Below, in pieces: positions 12,309 to 25,100 of a DNA stretch of 64,000 nt. The notes under the pieces are model-generated. The model had not been told where the DNA came from, made no database searches, and saw only the letters and a list, made by a program, of their open reading frames with translations. The translations under genes and the position numbers were made by a program. The first letter of the stretch is position 1. Each line of letters begins with the position of its first letter. The DNA is from Erythrophleum ivorense (lineage: Eukaryota > Streptophyta > Magnoliopsida > Fabales > Fabaceae), in NCBI GenBank assembly GCA_026724425.1, contig JAIUCV010001094.1, positions 1 through 64,000 on the forward strand. The letters are read 5' to 3'.

Positions 12309-13942
12309 CTATGTCAAAAGTGATCCAAATGACTTAATTTGAGTCTAAGATTTGACATGTGATTAGACCTTTAATAGAGCTTTCTAACAATACATGAACT
12401 AGAATTTTTGAGATTGTACAAAATATTTCATAAATTTCTAAAATTCTGCAAGATTTTTACTTTGGGCCTTGATACTATTTATTTAGTTAGTTATGATATT
12501 TCATGTATTTTAGGGGCAAAATGAATTCTAATACTTATGAAATTTTATAGGCACATAGTTGGTATTATAAGCTTTCTGTGGCCATCAAATTTGCATAAAT
12601 TGGAGTTGCATAGCCAAAGATATGCATTTTTAAAATTTAGGGTCTGATTATGGCTATGTATAGTAGTAATCTTGATTTTTAGTATTTTTAGTGGGCAAAT
12701 GGATTCATTTGCACTTAAAATATTTAAAAAATGTAGTTCACATCTTAAACTTTCCATAGACACCTAATTTACATGAATTGAAATTATATAACCCGAGATA
12801 TGCATTTCTAAAGTCTGATGCAATTTATGTGCATGGTGCATTTCAACTAGTGTTCCCTTGGGCTTCCAATGCATATTTTTTGATATAATGGGTTGTGCTA
12901 AATTTGTTTGTGATAAATATGAATGAAGGAAAAGAAATAAATGAAATTCGACCCCTACCACTCATTTACATATGTGAACGGATCGATTTTACTACTGAAA
13001 GCATAGTAAACATTGTACATTTTCATGGATAATGCCCATGACTAATATGTGCATTAGCTAAATAGCTTGGTATGACAAGAAGCTATGCTGAGAGTCCCTT
13101 GAGATGGGTAAAAGTAGGCCAAAAGTCCCCAAATGTAAGTGAGACAAGGCCGAATGTCCTAATTGTGGGTGAGACTAGGTCAAAAGTTTTTAAAAATGGG
13201 TGAGGCTAAACTAAAAGTCTTTAGATATTAGGTAAGGCTAGGCCAAAAGTTCTTAAAGCTTGGTTTTGCTCTTGAATGAGCCTTGGGATCCCTAAAGTAT
13301 GATTTATGGTTTTGCTTTAGTAGTATGACATGTATACTTGCTTCCATGTACTTAGGTGAACCATATATATGTGTTTGAATGCTGGATTAGCTAATGGTAT
13401 TATTTGAATCTCATTCTTCCCCTATCTTAACTAACCATAGCCAGGTAAAACTTAAGAAAGAGAATATGATGAGCAAAAGCCTTAGGAAGTGCATTTTTGG
13501 CAATTGAGCTTTGTTAAAAAGATGTTGATGCATATATGAATATATACAAACACATTTAAAAGTGCTAGACTATGGTATAGAGACCATTAATAGGTTGTAA
13601 TATGTGATGTAATGCAATTTGGCACCTTCAATTCCTATATGTACATGTGTATTTTTGGATGTGAAAAGGTGATTTTAAGTTGTATGGCAATTATAACATC
13701 TTAGACCAGCCATGAATGATGTATTTATGGATCGAAACTTGCTCAAAAGAAAAAAAAGGCATTTTAGAGCTCATTTGGTACCTTTTGGAACCATAATTTG
13801 GTCTATTTGAGTCATAAAATGTCCCTTCACCCTTAATAACACAAATAAGTGAGTCTTGGGTTGAATTTTGATAGGCAACTAGAGGACATTAAGAACTTTC
13901 CATAGAGCTCAAGGTCATAATTTTTGAAACTCTATAGAATAT
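12309..13942 (+). repeat. Degenerate plus-strand LTR sequence
   Basis: Old LTR-derived sequence, probably pieces of two copies. 12309-12950 resembles the 3' quarter of family L LTRs (the AAATGNNNTCC...GAAATTTTA segment). From about 12960 the order returns to mid-LTR, with a clear array (13091-13258) and the conserved TTGAATCTCATTC...CTAACCATAG block (13406-13442). No open frame of note. It continues after the RTE insertion at 17167. Confidence 0.55.
13091..13258 (+). repeat. Intra-LTR iterated array
   Basis: About six units of 25-33 bases with cores such as GGCCAAAAGTCC and GGGTGAGGCTA. Clearest tandem example of the array shared by many LTRs here; units have drifted to AGGTAAGGCT and GTGAGACAAGG. 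Confidence 0.7.
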
Positions 13943-13960
13943 TTTATGAATTTTTGAATA
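13943..13960. repeat. Target-site duplication of the RTE LINE (left)
   Basis: TTTATGAATTTTTGAATA, matched by TTTATGAATTTTTAAATA at 17149-17166 (17 of 18 identical). The host reading TCTATAGAATATTT...ATGAATTT is an LTR motif also seen at 59290, so the target was an LTR. Confidence 0.85.
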
Positions 13961-16900
13961 CAATAACAGCAACAACAAAAGTCTTTTCCCACTAAGTGGG
14001 GTGGACTACATGGATCAATCGACGCCATAAACACCTATCGTAAATCATATTTTTAGACAAATCATTTAAATCTAAATCTCTCATAATAATTTTTCCTATA
14101 GTTTTTCTTAGTCTTCCTCTACCTCTAATTATTGGACTATTCTCCATCTCATCTACTCTCCTAACTGGGGCTTCTATAGGTCTCCTCCCGACATGACCAA
14201 ACCATCTAAGTCTTGATTTTATAATCTTTTCTACAATATGTGCGACTTTCACTTTCTCTCTAATGTATTCATTTCTAATCTGATCTCGTCTAGTGTGTCC
14301 ACTCATCCAACGCAACATTCTCATATATGCAACATTGAACTTATTCTCTTGTTGACTTTTTATTGCCCAACACTCAGTTCCATATAATATTGCAGGTCTT
14401 ATAACTATACAGTAGAATTTACCCTTAAGTTTGAGTGGTACTCTTCTATCATAAATAACACCTGAAGCACTCCTCCACTTCATCTACTCCGCTTGAATCC
14501 TATATGTTACGTCTTCTTCTATTTTCCCATTATGTTGTATGATAGATCCAAAATATTTAAATCGTGTAACTTGTGGTATAATATGTTCTCCAATTTTCAC
14601 TTCTGCACTAGAAGTGGTGTGTCTCTTACTAAACTTACACTCTATATACTCCATTTTACTTCTACTTAAATGAAATCTATGAGTTTCCAAAGCTAATCTC
14701 CACCTCTCCAACTTCTCATTCATTTCCACTCTCGATTCTCCAATTAAGACAATATCGTCTTCAAAAAGCATACATCGTAGCACTGGCTCTTGGATATATT
14801 CAGTAAGCACATCCAATACTAGATTAAAAAGATAAGGGCTCAGAGTTGACCCTTGATGTAGACCAATAGTTATTGAAAAATCTTCTGTAGGTCCACCTTT
14901 TGTTACTACCTTAGTTGTAGCCTCATCATACATATCTTATATTGCTCGAATATAAGCTATATGAACTCTTTTTTTCTCCAGAGCCTTCCATAGAACCTTT
15001 CTTGGTACTCTATCATATGCTTTTTCTAAATTGATAAACACTATGTGTAACTCTCTTTGATTCTCTCAATATCGTTCAATTAATATTCGCAACAAATATA
15101 TTGCTTCCATAGTTGACCTTCCTGGCATAAAACCAAATTGATTCTCCGTAACTTGGGTCTCTTTCCTTAATCGTCGCTCAATTACTTTTTCCCATAATTT
15201 CCTAGTGTGGCTCATGAGCTTAATTCCTCTATAATTTGCATAATTTTGAATGTCTCCCTTACTCTTATAAATAAGAATTAAAGAACTTCTCCTCCACTCA
15301 TCTGGCATTTTCTTAGATCTCATAATTTCATTAAATAACTTTGTAAGCCAACTTATACCTTTCACTCCTAAACCCTTCTATACTTCAATAGGTATATTAT
15401 CCGGTCCAACTGCTTTGCCACTTTCCATTCGCTTTAATGCTTCTTTTACCTCTATCTCACTAATCCTATGATAAAAGGTATAATATGATCCTCTTCTCTA
15501 GTGTCTAATCTATCCGATTGCAATGAAATCTCGTGGCCTTCATTAAAAAGCCTATAAAAATAACTCTTCCACCGTTCTCTAATATCTCGTTCCGGGACCA
15601 AGACTTTCCCTTCTTCATCCTTAATGCATTTTACTTGGTCCATGTCTCTTGTCTTTCTTTCCCTACTTTTAGCTAACTTGTAAATATTTCTTTCTCCAAC
15701 TTTAGTACCTAAAGATTAGTATAACCCATCGAATGCCCTCATTCTCGCTTCGCTCACTGCTTTCTTAGTATCTTTCTTAGCTACTTTATATTTCTCCCAA
15801 TTTTCATTACTATTACATAATGACCACACTTTATAACACTACCTCTTTACTTTAACCTTATCTTATACGCTTGCATCCCACCACTAGGATTCTTTATCTC
15901 TAGGTCCAAAACCTTTTGATTCACCTAATATTTCCTTTGCCACTTTCCTAATCTCTTTAGCCATTCCATTCCACATATCATTAGTACTTCCTTGTATTTC
16001 CCAAGGTCTTTCCTCCACAATCCATCTCTGCACATTCTTTTCTTTGTCCCCCTTTAGTTGCCACCACTTAGTCCTTAACACCCTATTTTTGCCTTTGCTT
16101 TTACTATCCTCTTAACTCATACATCCATAACCAAAACTCTATGTTGAGTAGTTAAACTCTCTCCAGGTATAACTTTATAATCCATGTAAAGTTTTCTATC
16201 TGATTTCCTTATAAGAAAGAAATTAACTTGAGAACATACCCTTCCACTTTTGTACGTGATAAGATGTTCCTCACGCTTTCTAAAACAAGTGTTAGCTAAT
16301 ATGAGATTGAACGTCAATGAAAAGTCTAGAATAGTTTCACCCTCTGCATTTGGTTCCCTTATACCATGTCCTCCATGAACACCCTCGTAATCTGAAGATA
16401 CACTTCCCACATGACCATTTAGATCCCCTCCTAGAAAAATCTTTTCTCCTAATGGTATTTCCTGAACTAAACATTCTAAATCCTCCCAAAACTTTACTTT
16501 GTGATATTCTTCTAATCCTACTTGTGGTGCATAGGTGCTAATAACATTAAAGATTTCCTTTTCCACTACTAACTTTAATGTAATGATTCTATCTCCTAAC
16601 CTTTTTACATCCACTATAACATTTTTCCAAAACTTATCTACAATTATACTTACCCTATTTCTTGATTTAGCCTTCCCAGTGTACCAAATTTAAAAACTCG
16701 AAGTGTTTAATTCTTTCACTTTTTTTCCTACCCATTTAGTTTCTTATAAATACATAAAATTAATCTTCCTCCTAATCATAGTATCTACTATTTTCATTGA
16801 CTTACCCGTAAGTGTACCTATATTCCAAGTCCCAAAACGAATCCTACTTTCATGAACTAACTTCTTTACCCACATTCGTTCACAAAAATGTGGAAGCCCT

Positions 16901-17148
16901 TGCTTATTTTTCACTACACTCAGGCGACAATGCAGCAGCTCTTGCTCATTTGTCACTGTACTCAAGCTATATAGTACGTTACTTCCGGCAACACCTTAAT
17001 ATTATGTTTAATATATCGATTGTCCATGTCATAAAGATTCGACAAAGTTTTACATTAGCTGTCGATTGCCTAACACAACCCTCTTCTTTTTTTCGAGCTT
17101 GGGACCGGCTATGAAAAATAATTTGCATCAAGGCTCGTCATAGGCAGA
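13961..17148 (-). mobile_element. RTE-type non-LTR retrotransposon, near full length
   Basis: A 3.19 kb LINE on the minus strand with an 18-bp target duplication. The 3' end is a TTG/CTG trinucleotide tail (CAACAACAA on the plus strand near 13968), as in plant RTE elements, which lack poly(A). One long frame order is visible: apurinic endonuclease, then reverse transcriptase, then the C-terminal segment usual in plant RTEs. The 5' end (about 17050-17148) is non-coding leader. Because both ends and the duplication are present, this was probably a complete insertion that decayed by point mutation. Confidence 0.85.
13992..16965 (-). pseudogene. RTE ORF: endonuclease-reverse transcriptase, broken
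   Basis: Would encode the enzyme that nicks target DNA and reverse transcribes the element. Endonuclease: GTWNIGTLTGKS at the N terminus (about 16900), a stop after FMYL where the family has LQETKW, then GGDLNGHVG and TTQHRVLVMD (16614-16117). In SQVNFFLIRK the family aspartate is asparagine. Reverse transcriptase: ENQFGFMPGRSTMEAI (about 15110), INLEKAYDRVPR (about 15020, first catalytic Asp also Asn), and FEDDIVLIGE (about 14755, family usually FADD). The C-terminal part has RRVPLKLKGKFY, YGTECWAIK and RLRWFGHVGRRP. At least six in-frame stops or shifts separate the blocks, including one at 14483. Not functional as it stands. Confidence 0.85.
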
Positions 17149-17166
17149 TTTATGAATTTTTAAATA
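17149..17166. repeat. Target-site duplication of the RTE LINE (right)
   Basis: Right-hand copy of the 18-bp duplication at 13943-13960, with one G/A difference. Confidence 0.85.
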
Positions 17167-17616
17167 TGGCTGAATTATGTAGAATTGTTGCAGTACTATT
17201 TATATGGTTTGTTTTACATTTTGTAGTTTTTAAGAGACCAAATGGACTCATTTTGACCAAAATTTTTTATAATAGATAGCTCTTATCTCAAACTTTCTAA
17301 AGACACCAAATTTGCATTAATTGAGTTGTGTAATTCTTGTTATAAATTTTTTATATTAAGTCACTATTATGTGCTATATGGTTTAAAACGTGCATATGGC
17401 CAAATATATAGATTTGGTACTTTTCTATGAGATAATTTGAGCATAACAAATTGATTGAGTATGAATTTGAGGAATGAAATGATGAAAATCCTTGTTTGGG
17501 CATAATTGTGTTATTTGAGACTTTTAATAACAAGAAATTCTGATGCTAAAGGTGAATATGACAATTTGCTATCAAAAGACAAAGATAATATGGAATATAT
17601 ACATAATATATGATGT
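17167..17616 (+). repeat. Degenerate LTR sequence, right of the RTE
   Basis: Continuation of the LTR at 12309-13942: it carries the 3'-quarter motifs (GTACTATTTATATGG, then CCAAATGGACTCATT) in the expected order. It fades into unrecognisable AT-rich sequence before the Copia fragment. No coding sequence. Confidence 0.5.
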
Positions 17617-17822
17617 ATGACAATTATCATGAAACTTTTGCACTAGTATCTCACAAAGATTCAATTCAAACCCTTATTTCATTAGTAGTACCAACTTGAT
17701 ATGAAATTAGCTTTTTAGAATGGAAAATTGGAAGAAGAGATTTATGTTCAACAACCTGATGGCTTTGTCATAAAAGGTGAAAAAGATAAGGTGCACAAGC
17801 TAAATAAGGCTAGAACAAATTA
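17617..17822 (+). pseudogene. Ty1/Copia reverse transcriptase remnant, first piece
   Basis: The frame reads NYHETFALVSHKDSIQTLIS, then QLDMKLAF, a stop, and NGKLEEEIYVQQPDGF followed by VHKLNKA. These are the ETFAPVARL..TIR, DVKTAFLNG and EEVYM.QP.GF blocks of Copia reverse transcriptase, with a frameshift between the first two and a stop replacing Leu in AFLNG. The frame is cut at 17822 by a minus LTR. It resumes in the right order at 41189 with the LKQA block. The upstream protease and integrase are absent, so this was already a truncated fragment. Confidence 0.85.
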
Positions 17823-18495
17823 TGTAACTCTCAACTACTTAGTTCTTTTTTTAACTATCATGGTTCATCAAGTCCATTTACTCATTTAGGTAGTTACTAA
17901 ATCTAAAAAATTTGAAATACATTCATTTTCCTTTTCATAATTCCATGTACTTCTAATTTTAGTGGACAATGCATTGGTAATCCTTCATTACCAATTTATC
18001 TTATCATTAAAAGCTATCAACTTACATTAAATTCTGAGGAAAATCCAGCAAAGTTTTCCCTTATAAACTTAGCGATCCAAATCAATTAAATGGTCACATT
18101 TTAGCCTAAAACTCACATACATAGAATATGCAAGCAATAGTATGATCAAATAAAACTAACTGATCATACATCTTCATCTAATACTATATAAACTTAAACT
18201 AAAGTTACATTACTATTTAACATCATACTAGTTCCCATTCTACATCATTAAGGAGTTAAACTCAATATATAAATTTATTATAATATTACAACAAAATCAT
18301 ATACATATATGTTCCATAAAGGCTCTATCTCAGACATTATTTTGTTTCCTTTCCTTTGCGAGCATGAGTGCTTCAACCTAGCATTGGTTAGTGGAAAAAA
18401 TAGAAATATAGGTGAAATTTAGGTGAATCTCAATAGCTATACTCAAATCACCATTGCATGCATGAGATAATTAAGCAAGAATAATGCATGTATAG
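17823..18495 (-). repeat. Family M solo LTR, piece 1 of 3 (3' end)
   Basis: Reverse complement of 45470-46127 in the plus-strand M LTR (shared segments include the GGTTCATcAAGTCC stretch). It starts TGTAACTCTCAAC at 17823. The rest of this LTR is at 36299-36423 and 39029-41188; the pieces total about 2.95 kb, against 2.98 kb for the plus M copy. It inserted in the Copia gene; flanking pentamers aatta (17818) and cgtta (41189) agree at 3 of 5, which fits an old duplication. Confidence 0.75.
18491..18495. repeat. Target-site duplication of the Athila element (left)
   Basis: TATAG here, TATGG at 36299-36303 (4 of 5). The sister M LTR at 45453-45479 shows the unoccupied site (GACCATGTGTACTTGC on the other strand), which confirms the insertion point. 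Confidence 0.75.
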
Positions 18496-20673
18496 TGATG
18501 ATGCCTTAGTCGCTTAAGCACTCAATTAAACTAAGATTGATTTAATATAGTATAGGTCAACCTTAGGTCATTCTTCCTAAGGAGCAATTTAGGGATAAGT
18601 TTAAATTGATTTTAGGTGATTATTTGATGCTTCTATTTTATGCAAATTCTAGAAAACTATCTTTACGCTAAATGCAAAATTAATTGAACTAAATGCATGC
18701 AAATGGGGGTTTTAATTAAGAAATTAAATTTCAACTGAAAGAGAAAAACTAAACAAGTCATTAAACTAAATTGTTCTGAATTGAGATTAAAGTGATTGTG
18801 AAAATGCAAAGAACAAACAGGAGGCAACCAAGGTTTTGCAAGGGAATTTCGGCTCTCATCACTCACCAAAGATTGATAGAGACCAAGAGAGAAGTGATTA
18901 GACAGTAGACCAATGAATTTAATTAACTTAATCTAAGGATAGGAAACCCTAAGCTTAAATGCACATCACTTGACTTAACTAGGAAACCCTTAGCTAATTC
19001 AAGTAATTTGCAAGTAATTAAGCCAATTAAATTTATCAAATCCTTCAACAATTGGATTCAATTAATTCTATAAAATTTGGTTTTAATTACCTTATTGAAT
19101 AATTAAGCAATTATACTATCCAATTCAACAATCAAGTAGTGCAAGAGACCAAGATATGCAATTAAGATCACAATATTAATCAAATTAATGCAAGAGAACT
19201 TAAATATCAATCCAATCGACATTATAAGGTCTAGAAACCAAAATTCCAGCAGCTACAAAACATAATTCCAATCCTAAATAACACCAATTCCAATTACAAT
19301 CCAAGATAAAATCATGGTCCAACCTAAAACTAGGTCTCAACATTCAATCCACATAGAAATTTCCAAAACTAAAAAATCTCTGAGTTCTTGAAATTGAAAG
19401 AGGAAAATGTAGGAAGAAAAAAAAAACTCCCCCCAATGATCTTCAATCTATGTAATTCAAGAGCTCAAGCCTTCCTCCTCCATGCTCCACCTTGGTGCCA
19501 CCCTTCCTTAAGCTTCTATGGATTTTGTTCCTCTACACTCCTTCAACCTTGCTGCCATGAAGAGATGATGAAGGAAAATAGTGATGAATAATGGTGGTTC
19601 AGTGTCCTCTCCTTGTTGAAGTCCAGAGGCAAAGAAGAATGAAGACTCAGCAGCTCCTTTAGTGTCCCCAGAGTCCGGTCCAAAGAAGGAGAAAGGAATG
19701 AAAATCTGGTCCAAGGAGAGAGAAAAGTCATCTAGGTCTGAAGGGCCAAAGAGAAAATTAAGAAGAAGCAATAATTCCTCCCTCCAGTTGCTGGCGTTCT
19801 GTGCGTCCAGGTCTGAAGGGAAAAGATGAATCGAAGAAGCAGCAAATCCTCCCTCCCAGGTGTCTCTCTGTGTGACATCCAGAAAAAATCGAAGAAATCA
19901 ATTGAAGAAGCAGCAGCCTCCAGGTCTGGCGTCCTCCCCGTGAAGTCTGAAGAAGGAAAAAAAATGAATGAAGCAGCTGCTCAATCGTGCTCCAGCGCCT
20001 GGCGCTCTTTCCCGTCTCCCCTCCAGTTTTCTCAGCGTCTCAAGTGCTCCAGGCGCTGGATGAATGAATCAAGTAGCTCTTTTTCCCAGCGCCTCTCTCT
20101 GCAGTCCCTACTGTGTTGTCCGAAAAAAGTGAATCAATCTAGTAGTAATTCGTCTCTCCCAGTTTTTGGTGTCTTTGCTCCCTCCAGACTGAAAGGAAAA
20201 ATCCACAAATGAAGCAGCCAATCTCCTTCTAGTTTTCGGCGCCCTGACCCCCTGATTCCTCTCCAAAAAAAAAAAAAATAAACCTAATAGATTCTATTTA
20301 CAAAAATGCCATTATCAAGCTATTAAATAAGAATAAAAAATTTTGCTCCAATCTTGACCCTTGATCCATTTTAAATCTTCAATTCACTTGCCTAAAAATT
20401 ATCTTCACCATTGATTCCTAATTTATCTTCAAAAATATGCACAAATTTAATAACTATTTTAAAGATTGGAAACATTCAACCCATCAAAGGAAATATGGAA
20501 AATAAAATATTATCAATTTAAATCCAAAAATTCTCTTAATTAATTCAAAATTATATTATTTTCCAAAATTGACCAAAAATTCAAATATTGTATAATAAAT
20601 CCATTTAAGCTCAAATTAATCATTAAAAACAATAATAAATGTGAAAAGAAAATATATAAATTAGCACTTATCA
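18496..20673 (-). repeat. Athila 3' LTR
   Basis: 2178 bases; on the minus strand it begins TGATAAGTGCTAATTT (20673) and ends GGCATCATCA (18496). It is matched throughout by 34126-36298. The plus-strand reading frame at 19826-20212 is not conserved as an open frame in the other LTR and is not considered a gene. Confidence 0.9.
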
Positions 20674-20686
20674 ATTCCCCCACACT
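20674..20686 (-). other. Athila polypurine tract
   Basis: Minus strand AGTGTGGGGGAAT immediately before the 3' LTR start TGATAAGTGC. This would prime plus-strand synthesis. Confidence 0.75.
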
Positions 20687-22108
20687 TATCTCTTTGCACT
20701 CCTGGGCAAAGCAAAGCAAAATCAAGGAAAAACAAAAGGAATAAAACAAAACTGCAAAAAGTGAACGTTCTAATCACAAGCCAAAAGTAAATCGAAACAT
20801 TCAACATCTTTCTTATCCAAGTAATCATTACATGCATTAAGATTAAAGACACCATGGTAATTAACTTGACAAGGGAAAACCCAAGCTAGCAATCCCTTAC
20901 CAAAGGTACTATGTATATCACTCTCACCCAAAAGTGTTTAGGCTTGTATGTACACTCAAAACTAACCTATCCAAATCTCTTTTCAAAAGCTTGACAAAAA
21001 TGTAAGCTCTCCACCACTAACAAGAAAATGCAAACATAAATCAAAAGGGCTTTATTAGGTTGTACTGGGTTAAGGTTAAGAAAAAGGAAGGGTCAAATGA
21101 TAAGAAAAACTAAAATTGAATACCTTAGGAGAATGAAAAGCAATGCCACATAAGATAATATGGAATGAAAGAAACAAAACAAACAAAACTTGGATAGGGC
21201 CTTTATTCTTTTCCCTTTTTTTTTAATTATCATTTTTGTTTATTTCTATTTATTCCTTTCTTATTATTTTTTCTTTCTTTGAATATATACATTTATTCTT
21301 TCTTTGTTTTTTTTTTCTTGTATATACTTGTTTTCTTTCAACTTCTTTTTTCTCTTTCTTTTTTATCCAAATTCCAACTATTTACATATTCTTTCATCTA
21401 AAACAAGCAAATTAATATGCTAACAACTCCCAAGACATTCAACAAGGGTAGGAAAAATATTTATTTTTAATGGCTATGGGTTTGGGTTAAAATAAGGGAT
21501 AAAATGCATGAAAGGGTAGGTTTTTTTTCTTTCACTAGATAAAAACAAAATGAATGCCTTTATCATTTCTATGTATGCAAATGCACCAAATGTGGTCTCA
21601 AACAAGATTTAAGCCAAGCTCTAGAGCAAGAAATAGATAGGTGGTATACACACATGAAAAAAATATGCAATAGGCTCAAAAATCTCACTAGGTCATGACT
21701 ACTAACCTAGATCTACCTAAGTCAGAACAATTGCCATTTAGCTTTATCTACTCAAAACATGATCAATTGCTCTTCAAATCAAGAATGTATCATATCCAAG
21801 CCACTTGAAGCTTGCAATTGTCACATTCAAAACAAAATTTTTATAAATTTCCAAAAAATTTCTATATTTTTTTCTTTTTTTTTTTTCAAAAATTTGCTTT
21901 TGACAACACCAAAAACTGTACAAACCAAAAACTCAACAAAACTATTTACAAGCAAAATTAAATCATCCCTCCCCCACACTTAAACAATACATTATCCTCA
22001 ATGCATAGCAAACAGAGCAAATCATGGACAAATATCATCCAGCACAGCCCAGCTTAGTAATATGACAATGCAAAGTAAAAAGAGTAAAGGGAAGGAATAC
22101 GACCAGGG
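20687..22108 (-). other. Athila 3' non-coding region
   Basis: Between pol and the polypurine tract. No env-like open frame on the minus strand. It has a second purine-rich motif, AAGTGTGGGGGAGGG (minus strand, 21967-21981), shortly after a GCATTGAGGATAATG segment; many plant Athila elements carry a similar motif just after pol. A 170-base purine-rich run (pyrimidines on the plus strand, 21200-21370) follows. Confidence 0.6.
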
Positions 22109-25100
22109 TTATATGGCATCCTGTAATGCAGCAACCTCCACTGCTTGAGTAGGGTATCCTTCATAGAAAGGTTTCAAGCGGTGCCCATTGACCTTGAAGC
22201 ATCTCTCGGTTGGCTCTCTTTAGATCTCTACAACTCCATAAGGAAAAACATTAGTAACAATAAAAGGGCCCTCCCATCTAGAGCGGAGCTTTCTAGGCAT
22301 TAACTTCAATCTAGAAACATAAAACAACACTTTTTGGCCCACTTGAAATTCTTTCCTCATTATAAACTTGCCATGGATAGCTTGGGTTATCTCCTTGTAG
22401 ATCCTAGAATTTTCATAGGCTTCTCTTCTTATCTCCTCAAGCTCTTGCAATTGCAATTTCCTTTCAACACCAGCACTGGCAAGATCTAGGTTGTACCTTT
22501 TAACCACCCAATATGCCTTGTGCTCCACCTCTACCAACAAATGACACACTTTCCTAAAGATTATCTAGTATGGAGACATTCCAATAGAGCTCTTATATGT
22601 TGTGCGATATGCCCAAAGTACATCATCTAACCTCTTGCTCCAATCCTTTTGGTTGGGTTGCACAGTCTTCTTTAAAATGAGCTTGACTTCTCTATTAGAG
22701 ATCTTTGCTTGGCCATTCGTTTGAGGGTGATACGGAGTAGCCACCTTATGCATCACACCATACTTGCTAAGCAAGCTTTGCATACTCTGATTGGAAAAAT
22801 GAGTGCCTTGATCACTGATGATGGCTCTTGGAATCCCAAATCTACAAAAAATGTAAGACCTGACAAAAGAAACCACTACAGAAGAATCATCAGTATGAGT
22901 GGGGATTGCCTCAACCCACTTTGACACATAATCCATAGCCAACAGAATGTAAAGATAGCCAAATGAAACAAGGAAAGGCCCCATGAAATCTAAACCCAAA
23001 ACATCAAAAACTTCACAGAACAAAAGGGGTTATTGAGGCATCTCTTGCTTCCTAGAAAGATTACCCATAAATTGACATCTTGAACAATTTTTACAAAACA
23101 CATGGGCATCATGGAAAAGGGTAGGCCAAAATAACCCATTACCTAACACCTTTCTAACGGTACGCTTAGCACTAAAATGTCCCCCACATGCAAGAGTGTG
23201 ACAAAAATGCAATATGGACTCATGCTCATGCTCTAGAACACATCGCCTAATCACTTGATCACTACTTATATGCCACAAATCAAGATCATCCCAGATATAG
23301 TACCTAGCCTCTCTCTTAAATTTATCTAACTGGTTTTTATTCAAATGAGCAGGAAAAACAGATGCAGCTAAATAATTGGCTATATCAGCATACCAAGGAA
23401 CAGACATACTAACCACACAGAGCCTATCATCAGGAAAATCATCTAAGGGTAGAGAAGATGTTACCAAAGGTGTCTCAATCCTACTTAGGTGCTCAGCTAC
23501 CATATTCTCTACACCACTCTTGTCACAGATCTCCACATTAAACTCTTGTATCAATACTACCCATCTAATCAAGCGAGGTTTGGAGTCCAGCTTCTTGAAC
23601 AAGTACTTGATAGCTGAGTGATCTGTAAAGATGATCACCTTCGTGTGGATAATGTAAGATCAAAATTTCTCTAGCCTAAAGACAATTGCAAATAACTCCT
23701 TCTTCGTGGTGGTGTAATTAGCCTGAGTAGAATCCAATGTTCTTGAGGAATAGGCTATGACATGTTGTTTCTCCACTCTTTAGGCAAGAACTGCACCTAG
23801 TGCATAATCTGAAGCATCACACAAGAGCTCAAATGGAAGGTTCCAATCAGACGGTCAAATGATGGGAGGTGTAGTAAGTCTCTTTTTCAACTCATCCCAA
23901 GCACACCTGCAAGCATCATCAAAATTAAAACCCATATCTTTCTGCAGTAAATGAGATAATGGCAATGCTATCTTACTAAAATCCTTAATGAATCTCTTGT
24001 AAAATCTAGCATGCCCAAGAAAAGAATGCACATCTTTCACATAAGAAGGATATAGAAGAGATGAAATGATATCAACTTTAGCTTTATCTACTTCAATGCC
24101 ATCATAAGAAATAACATGTCCTAAAACAATTCCTTTCCTAACCATGAAATGGCATTTCTCAAAATTCAGCACAAGATTATATTTAATGCATATTTTCAAA
24201 ACCTTATCCAAATCAGCTAAGCATGCATCAAAAGAATCACCATAGACAGTGAAATCGTCCATAAAAATTTTCATGCAATGCTCAAGTAAATCAAAAAATA
24301 TGGAAACCATGCAATGCTGAAAAGTGCCCAGTGCATTACACAAGCCAAATGGCATGCGTCTATATGCAAAGGTTCCAAATGGACATGTAAATGTGGTCTT
24401 ATCTTGATCCTCAAGTGCAATACAAATCTAAAAGTATCCTGAAAAGCCATCCAGAAAATAATAATGGGATCTACCAGCAAGTCTCTCTAACATCTGATCA
24501 ATAAAAGGAAGGGGGTAATGATCATTCCTAGTCACAAAATTTAATTTCCTATAGTCTATACATACCCTCCAACTATTCTGGACCCTAGTAGGAACTAATT
24601 CACCCTCATCATTACACATCACAGTAAGACCAGTCTTTTCGGGACTACCTGAATTAGGCTAACCCACTGACTATCAGAAATAGGGTAGATTATACATGCA
24701 AAAAGAAGTTTAGAAACCTCTTTCTTTACCACATCAAGAATCAGTGGATTAAGTCGTCTCTGTGGTTGTCGCACAGCTTTGGCACTATCTTCTAGCAAAA
24801 TCCGATGCATGCATACATCAAGACTGATCCCAGGAATATCAGCGAGAGTCAATCCAATAGCTTTTATCCTTCGCTTTAGTACCTCAAGGAGGCGAATTTC
24901 CTCTTCCATGGCTATATCACTAGCTACAATCACTAGTAACTTCTCACCTTCTTCCAAATAGACATATTTCATTGAGTTAGGAAGTGGCTTTAACTCCAAA
25001 GAAAGAGCTTGCTCAGCTAAAGGTATAAGCGGCTTCAGATCAATGTCAACCAAACTAGAAACCTGTACTGAAGACTCACAAATAGAAGATGAGACTTTCC

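Noticed and set aside
19826..20212. 128-codon plus-strand frame rich in Ser and Lys
   Set aside because: It lies antisense within the Athila 3' LTR, is interrupted in the other LTR, and shows no domain.
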